NCBI RefSeq assembly: GCF_002288925.2
Contig: NW_022098045.1
Span: 2,368,237-2,432,236, forward strand
Origin: Delphinapterus leucas
Taxonomy: Eukaryota; Chordata; Mammalia; Artiodactyla; Monodontidae
Direction: 5' to 3'
DNA: 64,000 nucleotides
Position numbers and translations under genes: made by a program. The stretch's first letter is position 1. Each line of letters opens with the position of its first letter. Below are positions 20,851-32,589 of the stretch, piece after piece. The notes beneath the pieces were generated by a model. That model had not been told where the DNA came from. It ran no database searches and was given only the letters and a program-made list of their open reading frames with translations.

Positions 20851-22191
20851 CAATTGAAGCTAACATACGTGAATTACTTAACAGGGTATAGATGTCTAAC
20901 AAATGGCATCTATTGTCATCGTACAAATCCAGTCAATCATTTTCATTTATTTGTTCATGAGTATTTACTATTTTCAGGGTCCATTTTCAGGTCCATTATG
21001 TTTTTATTGTTAGGTAATTACCAGAATGCCTCAATATTTCCAGTGTGGAATTTTCCCCTTTATGCAAGTGTAAGGTGACATTTCCTGTTTTGTTTTCAGT
21101 GTTGTTTCTGATTAATTCATCCAATAAATGCTTTCTCAGTTTCTATGTACAAGGTGCTGTTTCTAAGCACTGAGAGTATAAGATATAAAAATGGAGAGCA
21201 TAATGGAGAATTTATTGTATAGTGATTCTTAATTATTCTTCAAAATTTCAAGATTAAGTTACATCATTTTTATAATGGTATCTTGGTAATAATGATAATT
21301 TTCCTGGATTATAACCGATAGATTGTTTTCTGCTATTTTCTAACTATAGTTTATATTAGTAATTCCCAGATGGATTAACTATTGCCCACAGTAAAACTCC
21401 TCTGCTAATTAACACTGCCTCAAAAAATCCTCTTGATATTTATTATTATATCTTTGGATTAAAAAAAGTCCCCAAACTCATTAGACGATCTTAATGTCCA
21501 CCATAAAGTTTGTCCCTTTTTTGAGATCTTGTGGAGAATTGTGAACTAAGGCCTTTGAATAGTCATGGTCCTGGCAAGAATCAGCAGACACCTCAAAGTA
21601 GGCAATTGAGAATAGGACTGCTTACAAAGGTGTGGGGAGAGTTTAGAAAAGCAAACTATCCCTGGTTTAGCAAAATGGGGGGATGGTACTTCTCCTAGGC
21701 TTCAAGAAGCAAGAAAAGGGAGCAGATACCAGGAATGAGAGAGGGCAGCAATAGGGAGAGGACTGCCTGACCAGGGCTAAAGCCTTCTACAGAGAGATAC
21801 AGCCCATTCATGGTGACCAGCAGGCAAGGAGCCTGGGAAATTAATATCCTCACCTCATTCTCTTACCAACCCCAATCTGCCACCAGGGCTTTCTATTGAC
21901 AGAATCCACTGGAATGTAGAGGACAAGCAATTCAGCTGCTGCAGTTCACGCACATCAGTCTCGTGTGACACAGATGAGGGTGGAGAAGGGCATAGTGTGG
22001 ATCTGGAGAAGCAAGTGGAAGAATCTCAGCACAGGCCTTAACTTGTTCATAAACCGAGAAACCTAGCAATTCATATTTTTTATTAAAAGAAATATGAATT
22101 TATCCCTAAACTTTGTTATCATTTCTGTAAATCAGTCCTCTTTTCATGAAAAAATATCCTCTCTCCCTACTTTTTCTATCCCCAGTTCATT
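20851..22191. other. Unrecognised sequence
   Basis: About 1.3 kb without confident features. The short phrase 'attaattcatccaataaatgctttctcag' near 21,112 may be an MIR/L2 scrap. The 21,540-22,060 part is less AT-rich but has no open frame worth calling. Confidence 0.4.
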
Positions 22192-22445
22192 CAGTCAACA
22201 TTTATCAGATTCTTCTTTGGGCAGGTATTGGTAGCACAGAAATAAAGACAGTGTTCAATCTCAGGGTCACACCATTGGATGGGGGTTAAGAGAAATAAAT
22301 AAACCATCACCTTATGAGCACTGTAAGCATGATGAATTAGGGGAAAGCACAAGGGCAATGGGAACTCACAAGGTCACTACCTCAAATTACAAGTTGTCTG
22401 GGAAGGCTTCCTGGAGGAGGTGATTTAGGCAGACTCCTTGGTCAA
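22192..22445 (-). mobile_element. L2 3' end, antisense
   Basis: Begins TTCATTCAGTCAACATTTAT, then 'gcacagaaataaagacagtgttcaatctcagg' and 'gggaaggcttcctggaggaggtgattt', matching the antisense order of the L2 3' end. Confidence 0.6.
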
Positions 22446-22756
22446 GTTTAATTATTTAGTTTCTCTTTTTTCCCTGTATTTATTTAATTCTTAGATCTTT
22501 AGTCTAAGATCTATGGTTGATTATGTAACTGAGTTTTCTTGCTGCTTTTCCAATTTCACCTTCCTAATTACTTTTTTTAATGGTTAAGATGGTAAATTTT
22601 ATGTTATGTGCATTTTAGTACAATAAAAAAGAAAATGTGATAGATTATTATTAAGTACAGAAAAATATAAAGCAGAACAATAGTAAGTCATGATCCTGTT
22701 TACTAGGAGCAACTACTTGAATATTTCCCATTGTTTTTATTTATTCATTTAAATTT

Positions 22757-23575
22757 TTAGTTTTTTAATTGAAGTATAGTTAATTTACAATGTTGTGTTA
22801 GTTTCTGGTATACAGCAAAGTGATTCAGTTACACACACACATATATATGTGTGTGTGTATATATATATATATATATTCTTTTTCATTATAGGTTATTACA
22901 AGATATTGAATATAGTACCCTGTGCCATACAATAGAACCTTGTTGTTCATCTGTTGTATGTACAGTGGTATGTATGTATCCCAAACTCCTAATTTATACC
23001 CCCCCTTTCCTCTTTGGTAACTCTAAGTTTGTTCTCTGTGACTGTGAGTCTGTTTCTGTTTTGTAAATAAGTCCATTTGTATCATATTTTAGATACCACA
23101 TATAAGTGATATCATATGATATTTGTCTTTCTCTGTCTGACTTACTTCACTTAGAATGATAATCTCTAGGTCCATCCATGTTGTTGCAAATGGCATTATT
23201 TCATTCTTTTTTATGGGTGAGTAATGTTCCATTGTGTACATATACCACATCTTCCTGATCCATTCATTTGTTGATGGGTATTTAGGTTGCTTCCATGTCT
23301 TGGCTTTTGTAAGCAGTGCTGCAGTGAACATTGGGGTGCATGTATATTTTTGATTTAGAGTTTTCGCCTTTTCCAGATATATGCCCAGGAGTGGGACTGC
23401 TGGATCATATGGTAATTCTATTTTTATTTTCTTAAGGAACCTCCATACTGTTCTCCATAGTGGCTGTACCAATTTACATTCCCACCAACAGTGTAGGAGG
23501 GTTCCCTTTTCTCCACATCCTCTCTAGCATTTATTGTTTGTGGACTTTTTAACGATGGCTATTCTGACCAGTTAT
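22757..23575 (-). mobile_element. L1 3' end, antisense, with readable end of ORF2
   Basis: The 3' UTR starts at the left (TTTTTTAATTGAAGTATAGT). ORF2 C-terminal coding runs from 23,472 down to 23,089 on the minus strand in one open frame of 127 codons, containing [20 protein letters not shown] and NEWIRKMWYMYTMEHYSPIK. These are conserved in the L1 ORF2 C-terminus. The rest of ORF2 is missing (5' truncation near 23,575), so nothing functional is encoded. Confidence 0.9.
22831..22877. repeat. (AC)n/(AT)n/(GT)n microsatellite in the L1 3' UTR
   Basis: Consecutive (AC)5, (AT)n, (GT)5 and (AT)9 runs expanded from the TA-rich part of the L1 3' UTR. Likely length-polymorphic. Confidence 0.9.
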
Positions 23576-23978
23576 CACCTTCTAATTCTTAATTATACTT
23601 TATTAGGCTGCTTAAAATGGATATTTTGTGAAATACAAATTGCTGGACCAATCTCTGGAACTATTTTTATCATCTTGCATTTGGAATGACCATTGTGATA
23701 CCATTTTATTTGACTGATTTTGGGAGGGAGCAGGGAATTTTAGTGTTTTTGGATTTCTTAATTAAAAGCTGGGCTAAAGACATTCTATGTAAGTGTAATT
23801 TACTTATGCAAGTATTCATGTAACTCTGGTGAAAAGGAGGACCCTATCTGCATAGGACATGTATGTTCATGTAGTTAAGTTTTAATACTGTTTTGAACCA
23901 CCATGAACATAAAATTTGGGGCACATCTCTGAATCCTGTCTTTAGATAAACTGCAAAGTATGGATTACCACGTCAAAT
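23576..23978. other. Unrecognised sequence
   Basis: No gene or confident repeat seen. Confidence 0.5.
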
Positions 23979-24222
23979 GGTGTGAATTTTTTTTTTTTTT
24001 TTTTTTTTTTTTTGCGGTACGCGGGCCTCTCACTGTTGCGGCCTCTCCCATTGCGGAGCACAGGCTCCGGATGCGCAGGCTCAGCGGCCATGGCTCACGG
24101 GCCCAGCCGCTTCGCGGCATGTGGGATCTTCCCGGACCGGGGCATGAACCCGTGTCCCCTGAATCGGCAGGCGGACTCTCAACCACTGCGCCACCAGGGA
24201 AGCCCCCGGTGTGAATATTTTT
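23979..24222 (-). mobile_element. CHR SINE, short form, full length and little diverged
   Basis: Body about 23,991-24,207 with a ~25-base T run, then GCGGTACGCGGGCCTCTCAC through CCACCAGGGAAGCCCC. Direct repeats GGTGTGAATTTTT and GGTGTGAATATTTTT. Best local reference for the short subfamily. Confidence 0.95.
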
Positions 24223-24761
24223 ATGTTTCTTGATTCATATTGCCATATTGTATTCAGAAAGTTTGTACACTATTGTACACAAATGTCACATGCTTTCACT
24301 ATCACTGTGAATGATATATTTTTGATATTTTATAATTTTGCTTGCTCCTTCTTGTTAGCTGGCTGTTCATGGCAGCTTTGCTATAGCAGTGGCCTTTTAT
24401 CCTGACAACAGCAATTCGTTCCAGTTCCCACTTTCTTTATATATTCCCAGAAGTAACATTATTGTGCTGCTTCAGAAATATGAGAAGCTGTAGCGCTACC
24501 CACTGCTCAGAAGTCTAGGTACCATACTATTCTTCTATTCTGTGTATGTTTGAAGTTTTCTATCATATGTTCTGATGATCTCATATTTTCTCTTTGTCCA
24601 TTTTCCACTGACATTAGAGTTTTTGTTGATTAAGAGCTAAATCACCTGGCCTGTCATGCCCAGAGTCAGAAATCTCCATTATTATTATTTTAATCTCTGT
24701 TTTAACTTTGGTTATGTGTTCTTTTTTAAATTCATATTTTTTTTGCTTTCTCTGTCTCTCT

Positions 24762-24835
24762 CTTTAATTGAAATATAGTTGACGTACAATATTATGTTAG
24801 TTTAAGGTATGCTACATAAAGATTTGACATTCACT
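24762..24835 (-). mobile_element. Very short L1 3' end, antisense
   Basis: TTTAATTGAAATATAGTTGA and 'cgtacaatattatgttagtttaaggtat' match the antisense end of the L1 3' UTR, then the match stops. Extreme 5' truncation. Confidence 0.6.
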
Positions 24836-25209
24836 TTCTCTCTCTTTTTTCTTGATCAATTATGTCAGAGATTTGGACATTTTGTTAATATTGTTAAAGA
24901 ACCATGTTTTGTGTTTAATGAATTTATCTGTTGCATCTTTCATATTCCAGCAACTTCTGCTCTTATCCACATTACATATATTAGACCTCCTTCTGCTTTC
25001 TAATTTCCTTCTAATGCTCCCTTTGGCAGGAATTAGCTGACAAGAGAGAAATGCAATTTTCAGAGTCTCAGTCCCAGCTTTACAAAATACAGAAAAGAAG
25101 AATGGATTTGGAGTTGAGAGCTAATCGTTTAAGAACCAACTAATATGATCCAAATCATCCATTTTTGGAATTTAACTTTTATTTTCCAGTGGAGAAAAAT
25201 AAAAAATTA

Positions 25210-25268
25210 TTCCCCCCCTCCAGCCCTCCCCGCTTTTCTCTCCTCCGCCTCTTCCTCTTCCTTCTTTT
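25210..25268 (+). repeat. Polypyrimidine tract
   Basis: About 59 bp almost entirely C and T (C7, then CCTCC, TCTCTCCTCC, CTTCCTCTTCCTTC units) with few purine interruptions. Such tracts can form triplex DNA; function unknown. Confidence 0.8.
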
Positions 25269-25404
25269 GTTATAGCTCTAGGGACAGGTAAAATAATGAT
25301 TATATATAGAAGAATTAGAAAGGCTATACTATTCAAGTCTTTCTTAGTATATATTATATTCTTAAAACTATTTGCTGCAAGATTTAGTGAACTGCTCTTG
25401 AACT

Positions 25405-25605
25405 AACAGCAAGGTGCTTAAGTCAGATCTGCATTTGAATTCTGGCTAACTTACTAACTGCGTCTATGGCCTTGGGTAATTTACCTAACTCCTCTGAGCC
25501 TCAATTTCCTTTCTTTGCTGTGAGGGTTAAGTGAAATAATACTTCTAAAAGTCAGTTCTTGGCACATGATAAGGGCTCAGTAAATGCTAGTTTTTTATTA
25601 TAATT
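25405..25605 (+). mobile_element. MIR
   Basis: Sense order: 'gatctgcatttgaattctggc', 'cttactaactgcgtctatggccttgggtaa', CCTCTGAGCCTCAATTTCC, 'gtgagggttaagtgaaataata', 'gggctcagtaaatgctag'. Confidence 0.85.
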
Positions 25606-28525
25606 TTACATACCAACCACTGTGGAATAATTTTCCCCTCATAGAAAACACAGCAGAAATGCCTATCATCTATTAATGCCCTGAAGTCCAAAGGTAGAAG
25701 AACTTAATGTTTAAAAGCTACCATGGCCATGGAGTGAACATTACGTGAAAAAACAAATATTTGGATAAACACCAGGAAAGCCACGGGTGGTTAAAATATT
25801 AGCTGGCTGACAAAATAATTCAAGTTGCTTAATGGTGTACAAAGGCAATGCAAAAATACTCTTTTTAGATGTGTAATATCTTTACCTTTAAGTTCTTTCT
25901 AAGGTATCTAAGAATTAGGGAAATAAGATATTTTTATATCATAAGTGCATGAGTTATACTCACCTCGAGAGATTTTTTTTTTTTTTCGAGAGATTTTTGA
26001 TTCCTAGAAGTCAAAGAAAAAAATTTTTACAGTGTTATTTTTTCTTTTATATGAATACATTACTTGTAAATTTCTTGCCTTATAACTTATGGATCATTTA
26101 AAATGCATTAGGCACTTAAATAACTCTGCAAGAAGCAGCAGTAATTCTGTTGGACTCCTGGCCCCTATTGAAACTGGGTAGCTTTCTTTGCACAAGCCTA
26201 TGTGCTAAGTAGCAGTCAAAGACCTGTGTAATTAATTCAATTCTGTTCCACAAACTTGATCTGAGCACCTGAAATAGGCCAAAGGGGTTTGCAAACAGGA
26301 CTGTTATCCATGAACCAAAAGGCTACGTGTGCATGTATTGCTGGAAGAAGATAGCAGAGCACACCAATTGAAACCACTATTAGGGGCAACCATTTAGTAA
26401 AGGACCAGACATCTGGGGAAACATAATTTACCAATAGTAATTAATGTAGAACTTTTTGGTTAATTAAAGATAATGTTTCTGAAAATTCCACGCCTTTCTT
26501 TTGAGTACTCTGTGGTATTTTCCAACTTATTTTCTTCTTTTTATTGCTTTCTTGCTAAACTTTTTTTTCCTCTCAAACTCTGATTTGCATTAAGCTTGTA
26601 GAATTAAATTAGGCCTGTTTAATACTGCTGCTAGTCAGGCACTTGCCACAATTATAATTTCAGCTGCCTTTGGATTGTGATTCACAACCAATTAAGTTAA
26701 AGTAACATTAATGTACTCTAACTTTGTCTGCCTACCAGCACTGTGATGTGAGAGAGGCTGGTAATCTTCAGGTTTTACAGATGATGACTGAGGATCAGAT
26801 AGGTTAGAAAACCATCAAATTGCAGAGCAGTTTAAAGCAGACCAGAGATTAGAACTCAGGCTCCCTAACTCCCTGTTCAATCCCCTTTGTATATTCAACA
26901 GAATTTTGTCACCGTTTAAATAATCTTGCAGAGCCTTCCCACATACCCCAAAGAGCAAATGAGAGATTTAAGTATTCTAGTGTTTGGTCGCCCTGTCAAA
27001 ATGCATTTGCATCATTTATCTTTCGAAAATTTTCATGGAGTGTGTTTAATAGAAACAAGATTGCTTTAACTTTGTTGTAAGAAGCCATCTGGAGCTCTTG
27101 GTATACACAGTGTAACTGGGTAAACATTGGAAATAATTTGTAAATTGATGAGACAACAGATAAAATGAAAAACGAGATTAGGAATTTATATAAAGAAAAT
27201 CCTTAGAATATATAATTTTTCTATAGAAGGGCTATAACTACATTATAGAATATCAGGATACTTCAATGGGAGAAAAATTCTGGTTCAGTTCTAGAAATGT
27301 AATCACATCACTCCTTTGCTTTCTAGTTTACACTCTCTCCCCCCATATATCTACTTAAAAGAAAATAATTATACTCACAGTACACATATAATTTCCATTC
27401 TGACTTTACTTAATGTCATAACATGCGTTATACTTTCAAGTGAGAAAATCCAAAAGGAAAAGTTAAATTTTCAAATGCTTTAACTGTGAGTCAGTTATAA
27501 ATTGGTCACTGAAAGAATTAAGTTTTAAACATGAAAGCCTTTTAAGTGAAAGTTATTAAACCAAAGTGAGAAGATAATTATAAAATAGGGCTTACTATTA
27601 AAAATGAAATGAAACATATTTTTAATGTAAAGCACTTAACAATATAAACTATGTGTCTTTTAATTTGGCAATTCTCGAATTTGCCAGGAAAGTTTTTTCT
27701 TGTGTATTTCCATGTGCAAACATTTTTTCCTAGTTAGCCTAAAGCACCTAACTACTATTTTTAGGGGGTTGGTGGAATTTGGACTTATGGAAAGAATGTA
27801 AAGGGAACGAAAATAATGATATGATATGATATGTAAAATTTGTTTTAAAGTAATTCATTAGAAAAAGGTGAGTTACAGATTAAACAACACCAAAAATATT
27901 GATAATTTCTGAACCTGGGTGATGCATACATTTTATTATTTTCTTTACTGTTATGTAATTTTGCACATTTTAAATAACATGTAAAAACAAAATAGAGTGG
28001 TACAACTTTTTTCTGCCAGGAAGAATTCTTAGAATGGTTTGAAATCTAGGTTTGGCTGAGAAAGAAAAAAGAGTTCTTAGTCCCCATGAATATCAAGAAC
28101 CAGATCTGACGGACTCTGATCATAGAGGTTCTTCCCAGCTTTGAAATGATACTGCCTCTAATGATGATGGCTATACCATGAGGCTTACTATTCTAGAGTG
28201 GAAGAGGGATTTGAAGAAAGAGGAAAGCCTGAATCTGCCTTTCAGTCCCCAGGAGATTGTGAGAAGTAGATATCAAGAGAGCCACGAGATACATTCGTCC
28301 TGACCTCCCCTCTCCAGGCTGAAATCCTGGAGGGGAGATGTGTTAGATCATTTGAGGGCATAGGGACATTTGTTTTGGTGAGTGGGTGTTGAGAGCAGAG
28401 GGGTTTTTGCTCCATTCCTCTGGTCAGCTGGGTGTCCACTGGTCTGCAGGGAGGCCCTGCTCCACATGGGGCAGCCCTAACAGAGTAAATGGGTAGAACA
28501 GTGTGGATGGGCCAAAATGTGGTAT
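25606..28525. other. Longest repeat-poor stretch; possible conserved non-coding sequence
   Basis: About 2.9 kb in which I recognise no SINE, LINE or LTR, unusual in this window. It has no convincing open frame. AT-rich homeodomain-type motifs (TTAATTAAT-like, ATTATAATTTC) occur near 26,230, 26,440 and 26,650, and a CCAAT-type AACCAATTAAG near 26,688. This suggests, but does not show, regulatory content. The 133-codon minus frame near 28,242-28,643 lacks domain signs. Confidence 0.35.
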
Positions 28526-28589
28526 GCTGCACAATCCTCATCCTCCCTCTCCATAGCTGCACAATCCTCATCCTCCCTCTCCATAGCTG
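28526..28589 (+). repeat. Perfect 30-bp tandem duplication
   Basis: A 30-base unit beginning GCTGCACAATCCTCATCCTC occurs at 28,526-28,555 and again without change at 28,556-28,585, with a partial third start (GCTG). Perfect identity points to a recent event or an active minisatellite. Confidence 0.95.
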
Positions 28590-28853
28590 TAGACTCAGGA
28601 ACAGACAGCAAGGGGTCCAGAGATGTGTTCTTACCAACCACACCTCAGGGGCAGTGCACGTCTACAGTACATGTGCAGACCTCCCACTTTCCTCAATGCC
28701 ACAGGGGCACATGAACCTCTTCATTCATACAGCTTGATGCCATTTAGGGAAAATGCTGGGGTGAGGGCAACTTGAAAGACTAGCCATTTAAACAAAACAA
28801 AACAGACTGAGTTCTGAAGCGGATTATTTAAAGTAGGAGAAATAAAAACACTG

Positions 28854-29203
28854 CTATGGACTGAATTGCCACCCCCACTAAAATTCATTTGTTGAAGCCC
28901 TAACCGTCAATGTGCTTATATTTGCAGATGGGACATCCGGGAGGTAATTTGGTTTAGATGAGGTTATGAAGGAGGGATCCTCATAATGACATTAGTACAC
29001 TTAGTGCCTCCCTCTCTCTGCCATGTGAGAACACAGGGAGATGACCACCGGCAAGCCACAAAGAGCTCTCACAAGCCCCTGATCATGTTGGAACTCTGAT
29101 CTAGGACTTGCAGCCTCCAGAACTGTGAGGAAACAGATTTATGTTCTTTAAGCCTCCTCGTCTATGGTATTTTGTTATGGCAGCCTGGTCTAACTAATAC
29201 AGA
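28854..29203 (+). mobile_element. MaLR (MST-type) LTR, solo
   Basis: Follows the MST/THE1 LTR order: TATGGACTGAATTGCCACCC, AAATTCATTTGTTGAAGCCC, CACCATGTGAG-like 'ctgccatgtgagaacacaggga', GACTTGCAGCCTCCAGAACT, GGTATTTTGTTATGGCAGCC and an end CTAACTAATACAG. No internal retroviral sequence follows. The polyadenylation motif region is degenerate. Confidence 0.8.
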
Positions 29204-29394
29204 TACTGTAATTCAAAAATTAAAAATGTATCCCTTTTCCTACTACTCATTGGGCAAAGAACTCATGATACCTACAGAAAACAAAAAAGCTATATTTTTA
29301 TCACACATCTGAGTATAGTGAGAATAAAGTTTTCATGCTGCTACAGAAATATACATATATGGTAATTATTCCAAATCACGTAAAATTGTTTACC

Positions 29395-29945
29395 AAACAA
29401 GTAAGCTTGTCTCTAACCTAGCTTCTGGGATTCCATTTCACCATCCCAGAAATTATTATTCTTCCAGAAACATTCTGTTCATATGTAAATATATTTTTCT
29501 TTGTGAGAAACTGCCAATTGTACATCAGTACCCATTCTCCTTTCTTCCTGTAATAATAGACTCTCAAGTTTAGCTGGGAACACCTAGCTAATGACTGCAT
29601 TTCCATCCTTCCTTGGAACTAGGTTTGTCCATGTGACTATATGTCAGCGGGATGTTAGTAAAAGATAAAGTGTGCCTTTTCTAGGTACATCTTTCAAAGG
29701 GATGAGCCTATTTCCCCCCAGCTCTTTCCCCGTTTTCCACTAGTTGGAGGATGGAGAGTAGAGCAATTGCTTTGAGTCCAGAGGTGGGTGGTATCATGTC
29801 AAGTATGGCTACCTTATCAGTCCCAGACTGCTTATATCTGGATGTTACTTTAGAGGAATTAAGTTTGTAGTTTAGTTGAGCCGCTGTATTTTGAGGTCTT
29901 TCTGTTATAGAAGTTTAGTGCCCTAAATAATAGTATACGTATTAT
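29395..29945 (+). mobile_element. Old MLT1-like LTR
   Basis: Recognisable phrases: 'tttccatccttccttggaactaggtttgtccatgtgact', 'gccaatgggatgt'-like 'cagcgggatgtta', 'tcagtcccagactgcttatatctggatgttac', and the MLT1-like end 'gagccgctgtattttgaggtctttctgttatagaag'. Heavily diverged. Confidence 0.5.
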
Positions 29946-30084
29946 CTTTTCTAAAGAAAAACAAACAGAAGCACACTCTAACACTAGTTTGTATCTTGTT
30001 TTAAAAATTATTAATATGCTTTAAAAATCTTTTTAGATCTCTTTTCTATTCTTATTCTATCCAGGTTCTCCATAAAATTATACA

Positions 30085-30835
30085 CATCCCATTTATTCAT
30101 TCAGTCAGTGTTTATTGGGAACCTAATATGTGCTGCACCCTCAAGTACATGCTGTGGGAGTACATGGGGACAGACTAGAGGTTAACGTCCCCTGAGACAA
30201 TCATCATTTAATGAGGGTTAGAGCTGGTGACAATTCTGAAGTGTGCTCCACTCAGGCCCTCAAGGGGGCTCCAGTGGGACTGAGCCCTAAGTGCCCACAG
30301 TAGTAACCTACCCATCAACACGTCCTTCACTGGTTTTTCTCTCTTCCCTGTCTACTTTCTGATTTCCTCACTCTGCCTTCAGGGATCACCTTCCAAATAA
30401 ACTCTGTGCATCCGGTCTTGGTCTCAGAATCTGTTTTGGGAGAAACCAAACTGAGACAGTGGTCCAGGAGGGTTTATTTCTCAGAAGGAGACTTGAATAA
30501 TAGAAATGTCCTGTGATGGAGCAAGCCTTGTGAATATCTGAAAGAAGAGAAATGAGCAAATCTAAAGGAGGTGGGAGGTGGGAATGAGCTGGAGGTGGGA
30601 ACATGCTTGGCCATTTTGAAGACTAGCAAGGAGACTGTATGGCTGGAGTGGAGCATGTGAGGGGAGAGTGGTAGGAGATGCCTTGGGAGGATTAGTCTGG
30701 GGCTGATCCTTGTGGAGTATGATAAGTCACAGTGTCACAAGAAGCCTTTGGGTGGTGTAAGCTGGCTAACAATATAATATGATTTAAGTTTCAAAAAGAT
30801 TATTCTGGAGATTCTGGTTACATGTAGAATATTGA
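30085..30835 (-). mobile_element. L2 3' region, antisense, split by another repeat
   Basis: Begins TTCATTCAGTCAGTGTTTAT at the left. After an interruption (30,225-30,458) it continues with 'ggctggagtggagcatgtgaggggagagtggtagg' and 'caaaaagattattctggagattctgg', the antisense order of L2. Confidence 0.6.
30225..30458 (+). mobile_element. Unassigned LTR-like repeat
   Basis: 'ggatcaccttccaaataaactctgtgcatcc' followed by 'ggtctcagaatctgttttgggagaaaccaaactgagacag' resembles the 3' end of an old LTR with an AATAAA signal. It interrupts the antisense L2. Family not recalled with certainty. Confidence 0.35.
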
Positions 30836-30839
30836 GCAC

Positions 30840-32110
30840 ACACATTTATCTCTATCAAAACATGCATCCAGGTGACAAACCTTCCCTTATTATGCTAAAT
30901 TACTGAAAATTTAGTCAATAAAGTTGCTGAACCAGAAAATCTCTGAACTCAGATAGAAGCAAGGATGAGATGCCATATTGAAAATAGGGAACATAAATGA
31001 AAGTCAGCATTTTAAGTAGTGAGATCCCAACTCCCTTTTCTCCACTGATGGCCAGAAGACTGGCTGCCAAACTTCTATATCTAAGCAGGAAATTAGGAAA
31101 ATTTCTCTCTGAAGAAGCAAACAGACCCAAGAGTAAAGGACAACAAAATGTCTGGATTATACGATCACCCTGAAGCAAAGCGCAGAGTCAATACTTTCCA
31201 CAAAGACTACAAAATCTCCAAATAATATTTATTGTCTAATATTAAAATATATATGGAAAACCAAAATTCACTAGACATTTGAGAGGAGTCTCTTACATGG
31301 GAGATGAGAAAACAAACAAACACAATCAGAGGATACAGAAAATACTAGTAGCAGAAGAAAACAAAACAAAGCAAAAGTCTATGGTTAGAAAAGATAACAC
31401 AGAGACTATGAAACAAGAGACTATCAAAACATGAACTGAAAAACTAGAAATAAATTTATAATATGATAGAAGGAAAAAGAAAACCAGAATTTGGATTGGA
31501 AAACAAAGTTGAGGAAGTAGCCCATAAAGTAGAACAAAACTACAAGGACATACAACATGGGAGGGAAATGATGAGAAAACTAGAGCATTTGTACAAGGGG
31601 TTCAATATTCAAACCATAAGATTTGCATAAAGGGAAAAAGGAAAAGAGGAAATTGTCACTGAAGCAATGCAAGGAAGTTCCTTAGACCTGAAGGACATTA
31701 TAACTGACCCTCGAAGAATACAGGTTAGAACTGTGCAGGTCCACTTACATATGTTTTTTTTCAGTAGTGATGGTACAATACTACACGATCCATGGTTGGT
31801 TGATGTCCATGTGCAGATGAGGAACCACGCATAAAAAGAAACGACTGTAAAGTTATACACAGATTTTTGCCAAAGGTCAGCATTGCTGACCCCTGTGTTC
31901 TTGAAGAGTCAACTGTAATTACTGTTTTGAAAAGGCCAAATTATGATCCAGTTCAGTGGCTGAAAAAAACTCATACCATGATACTTCATGAAATTCTAGA
32001 ACCCTGGTGACAAAGATTCAAAAGCTCCCAGCAAGGATAGCTATTTAATTTCTGCAGCTCAGTGAAAAATCAAAATACATATGGGGCTCCTTGTTAAAAA
32101 AGTATTAAGA
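30840..32110 (+). mobile_element. HAL1/L1M-like LINE, interrupted by a DNA transposon
   Basis: 'agaggaaattgtcactgaagcaatgcaaggaagttccttagacctgaaggacat' left of the insertion and 'ctgaaaaaaactcataccatgatacttcatgaaattctagaaccctggtgacaaag' right of it follow the order of the ORF1-to-3' part of old L1M/HAL1 elements. Frame broken. Left edge is a guess. Confidence 0.5.
31703..31915. mobile_element. Tigger-like (Tc1/mariner) MITE
   Basis: Terminal inverted repeats AACTGACCCTCGAAGAA (left) and TTCTTGAAGAGTCAACTG (right, inverted CAGTTGACTCTTCAAGAA) flanked by TA on both sides. The inner text 'gaactgtgcaggtccactta' and 'actacacgatccatggttgg' matches a common mammalian Tigger-related MITE. About 213 bp, so non-autonomous. 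Splits the HAL1-like LINE. Confidence 0.8.
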
Positions 32111-32589
32111 ATTTCAAGACTGCAGCAGCAGAGCATTAAACCAAGTGTGGATTCCTTCTGGATGCAGGGTCCTGTATGATTGCTCAGGCCACATGCATAT
32201 GAAGTGGCCAAAGATTCCAAGAAGAAAAAAATATCAGGAAATCAGAACAAATACTTCCCTCTTCCCCATCATTCTAAGCTGTGGCCGTGATTCTTACTTC
32301 ACTCAGGATATAGAAGCAATCAGAAGACAACTACCTCATCTTTCCAACCCCAAAATTACCATCTTGTCTTCACCTATTCTTAAACTTTACATTCTCTTAT
32401 TCAGTGGCTGAACTCTCCTAGCTCCTGTCTAAAGACTATTCTTTAACTTGTGTGCTGGATCCCATAACATCTGGCCTATTCAAGGATTTTCTCCTTCATT
32501 TAGATCCTTTCTCCTGCACCATTCGTTTTTGCCTTTCTTTTGGATCATTCACATCAGAATATAAATATCACCACTATCTTTAAAAAGTC
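32111..32589. other. Unrecognised sequence
   Basis: No gene or confident repeat. The 88-codon frame 32,145-32,411 shows no recognisable feature. Confidence 0.4.

Larger units (their letters stand above)
24223..25404. other. Mostly unrecognised sequence
   Basis: Apart from the small L1 end at 24,762 and the pyrimidine tract at 25,210 I see nothing supportable. Confidence 0.45.

Noticed and set aside
28242..28643. A 133-codon minus-strand open frame with an internal 10-residue repeat
   Set aside because: The repeat is simply the 30-bp tandem duplication. There is no domain, no conserved context and no similarity I recognise.
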